Assembly: GCA_026712885.1 (NCBI GenBank)
Contig: JAPOPO010000006.1
Coordinates: 1-7,398 of the forward strand
Direction: 5' to 3'
DNA from: Rhodospirillales bacterium
Lineage (GTDB): Bacteria > Pseudomonadota > Alphaproteobacteria > UBA828
DNA: 7,398 bases
Part shown: piece by piece, positions 5,861 through 7,398 of the stretch
Layout of the letters: each line of letters opens with the position of its first letter
How positions within the stretch are numbered: position 1 is the stretch's first letter
Translations under genes and position numbers: made by a program
The notes under the pieces: model-generated
The model's database searches: none
What the model was told of the DNA's origin: nothing
The model's input: only the letters and a program-made list of their open reading frames with translations

Positions 5861-5948
5861 GCCTCACACTACCGCCTGCATCACGGTGGGAAACAGCCCT
5901 ACACCAGAGGAGCGGAGGCGTCAGGCGGTCGATCGCTCGCGCAGCGCG
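5861..5948. other. Gap between permease and EamA genes
   Basis: These 88 bases separate two minus-strand genes. An inverted pair, ACCGCCTG at 5871-5878 and CAGGCGGT at 5922-5929, is 43 bases apart, too far for a terminator but possible as an operator or folded leader. No promoter or T-run is evident, so it is open whether the two genes share a transcript. Confidence 0.3.
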
Positions 5949-7398
5949 TCATGCATTCGCGCGCTCTCGGAGCGCGACGATCGCGCCGAGCACGACGAGG
6001 CCGTAGATGATGTTGCGCACGGCCTCGGGCAGGACCGTGCCGGAGAGCATGATGCCGAGGCCGGTGAAGAGGATCGCGCCGCCCAGGATGCCGAGATAGT
6101 GGCCGCGACCGCCGGTGATCAGCGTGCCGCCCAGCACCACCACGGCGATTGACGAGAGCAGGTAGGGGTCGCCCATGCCGTAGAACGCCTGGGCGCTGAA
6201 GCCGGCGAGGAAGACCCCGACCAGCGCGGAGCAGAAGCCGCTCAGCATGTAGGCGCCGACGATCGGGAAGCCGATCCGCACCCCGGAAAGGCGGCTGACG
6301 CGCGGGCTGTTGCCAACAGCGAAGATGCGCCGGCCCTGCGCGCTCCTGTTCAGATAGAGCGTCGCGACGACGACGAAGCCGATGAGGAACCAGCCGATCG
6401 GCGCGATGCCGCCGATGCGTCCGGTCACGAACCAGGCGAGCGCCGGCGGCGCCTTGCCGATGGGCGCGCCCGAGCTGAACAGCAGTGAAACGCCTTCCAG
6501 AATGCCGTTCATCGCAAGCGTCACGATGATCGGCGAGAGCCCGAAGAGGACGATGGTCATGCCGTTGAGGAAGCCGATGGCGATGCCGATCCCGAGTGCC
6601 GCCGGAATCACCCACGCCGCCGGCGCGTCGACCCCGTTGCAGAGAGTGGTGACGACGATCGCCGGGAAGGTCATGGTCCAGGGGACCGAGAGATCGAGCC
6701 CGCCGGTGATGATGACCGTGCCCTGGCCGAGGCCGAGAATCGCCAGGAAAGCGGTCAGGATCAGCATGGCGTTGAGGTAGGCGAGCGGCGAGAAGTCGCC
6801 GCCGAAGATGCCGAGGGTGACACCCAGAATGACGATGTAGATGAGGTAGGCCGGCACGGCGAAGCGCAGCACCGTGCGGTGCCGGTCGAGCCAGGGAACA
6901 GCGGCGGTGCCGGCGCCGCCCGCAGGCGGGGCGGGCCCGCCGAGGCGGATTGGCTCGCCCACGACTCGCAATTTGGAGGGGAGGGAGGACTCCCGCAGCG
7001 CCCGCAGCGTCGCCCGCCAGAAGCGCGTGATCTCGACCACCGGCGAGTCACGGTCGAGCGAAAAACCGAGGACAGCGATGAGCAGGATCACGCCCTCGAC
7101 GATCGGCGTGTAATAGGTGCGCACGCCGAGCACGAGGAAGATGTTGACCACGACGGTGAGTGTCAGCGCGCCGAAGATCGTGCCGACGGCGCCGCCCCGG
7201 CCGCCGCCGATCAGCGTGCCGCCCAGCACCACGGCGGCGAAGATCTGCAGCAGCATCTTGGCGCCGATCAACGGGTCGCCGCCGCCCATGTTTGCGGTGA
7301 TGAAGAGCCCGGCGGCGCCATAGCACAAGCCGGCGAAGGTGAAGGTGAGGAAAGGCCGGCGGCGGGCGTCACCCCCGGTGGGCTCGGCCGATACGCGC
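5949..7398 (-). CDS. Fused double-domain ABC transporter permease, ribose/xylose type (5' end outside window)
   Basis: The frame is open to the right edge and gives 482 residues before the TGA; translation begins beyond the window. It contains the end of one BPD_transp_2 (RbsC/XylH-like) permease (about residues 1-113, with AAVVLGGTLIGGGRG and YYTPIVEGVILLIAVLGF). A soluble linker follows (about 114-169, rich in Pro, Gly and Ala: GGPAPPAGGAGTAAVP), then a nearly complete second permease (about 170-482, with ITGGLDLSV, AVGNSPRVSRLSGVR and VVVLGGTLITGGRG). Importers of this class normally use two copies of a separate permease; here both halves are in one chain, a pseudo-dimer in the inner membrane. 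The partner ATPase and periplasmic binding protein would be expected upstream, off the right edge. Substrate is probably a sugar or similar small polar compound, which the sequence does not specify. The TTG at 7328 lies inside conserved sequence and is not the start. Confidence 0.93.
   Translation of the reverse strand, partial: RVSAEPTGGDARRRPFLTFTFAGLCYGAAGLFITANMGGGDPLIGAKMLLQIFAAVVLGGTLIGGGRGGAVGTIFGALTLTVVVNIFLVLGVRTYYTPIVEGVILLIAVLGFSLDRDSPVVEITRFWRATLRALRESSLPSKLRVVGEPIRLGGPAPPAGGAGTAAVPWLDRHRTVLRFAVPAYLIYIVILGVTLGIFGGDFSPLAYLNAMLILTAFLAILGLGQGTVIITGGLDLSVPWTMTFPAIVVTTLCNGVDAPAAWVIPAALGIGIAIGFLNGMTIVLFGLSPIIVTLAMNGILEGVSLLFSSGAPIGKAPPALAWFVTGRIGGIAPIGWFLIGFVVVATLYLNRSAQGRRIFAVGNSPRVSRLSGVRIGFPIVGAYMLSGFCSALVGVFLAGFSAQAFYGMGDPYLLSSIAVVVLGGTLITGGRGHYLGILGGAILFTGLGIMLSGTVLPEAVRNIIYGLVVLGAIVALRERANA
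6117..6140. repeat. 24-base exact repeat inside the fused permease (copy in second half)
   Basis: The 24 bases at 6117-6140 are identical to 7209-7232. Both encode the VVLGGTLI core of the BPD_transp_2 signature, one in each permease half. It reflects the internal duplication of the gene, kept by strong protein conservation and similar codon choice or by gene conversion. Confidence 0.8.
7209..7232. repeat. 24-base exact repeat inside the fused permease (copy in first half)
   Basis: This is the partner of 6117-6140, in the same orientation and about 1.1 kb away, encoding the same VVLGGTLI motif in the first permease half. Confidence 0.8.

Noticed and set aside
4821..5867. Longer overlapping minus-strand frame over the EamA gene
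   Set aside because: Its translation is Arg/Ala/Gly-rich and not membrane-like, while the shorter frame encodes a clear ten-segment transporter.

Overview
The window looks like chromosomal DNA of a GC-rich proteobacterium, probably an alphaproteobacterium. This rests on the heavy G/C bias of most genes, the gene mix (YedK/SRAP, RuvX, a FabG-like reductase, an EamA exporter, a sugar-type ABC permease) and the start of RuvX, which resembles alphaproteobacterial versions. The genus cannot be told from this sequence. Both edges cut genes: the 3' half of an HU-type DNA-binding protein on the left, and the 3' two-thirds or so of a double-length ABC permease on the right.

Layout, left to right: HU-like gene end (+, 2-154); a low-GC gene for a TIR-like/nucleoside-deoxyribosyltransferase-like protein (+, 275-1255); then three genes on the minus strand: yedK/SRAP (1386-2105), an SDR oxidoreductase (2135-2890) and a D-2-hydroxyacid dehydrogenase (3092-4084). 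These are followed by ruvX/yqgF (+, 4202-4666), an EamA/DMT transporter (-, 4919-5860) and the fused BPD_transp_2 permease (-, 5949 to beyond 7398). No gap between genes exceeds 300 bases. I see no tRNA, rRNA, CRISPR array or transposase.

The most interesting segment is about 155-1400. It is clearly richer in A+T than the rest and carries one gene, whose C-terminal domain keeps the motifs of the TIR/NDT-like fold seen in many uncharacterised, often defence-linked, bacterial proteins. Its apparent start is a TTG with a strong Shine-Dalgarno sequence, and its N-terminus looks like a zinc ribbon that has lost most of its cysteines. It reads as a horizontally acquired single-gene cargo between two core genes. 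A defence role is inference only.

The rest is ordinary core or metabolic content. YedK traps abasic sites in single-stranded DNA. RuvX is a RNase H-fold nuclease of 16S rRNA maturation or Holliday-junction type. The SDR and the hydroxyacid dehydrogenase are NAD(P)-dependent oxidoreductases without an assignable substrate. The permease probably belongs to a ribose/xylose-type importer whose ATPase and binding protein would lie off the right edge. Apart from a possible SDR-yedK transcript, the genes do not form an evident single pathway.
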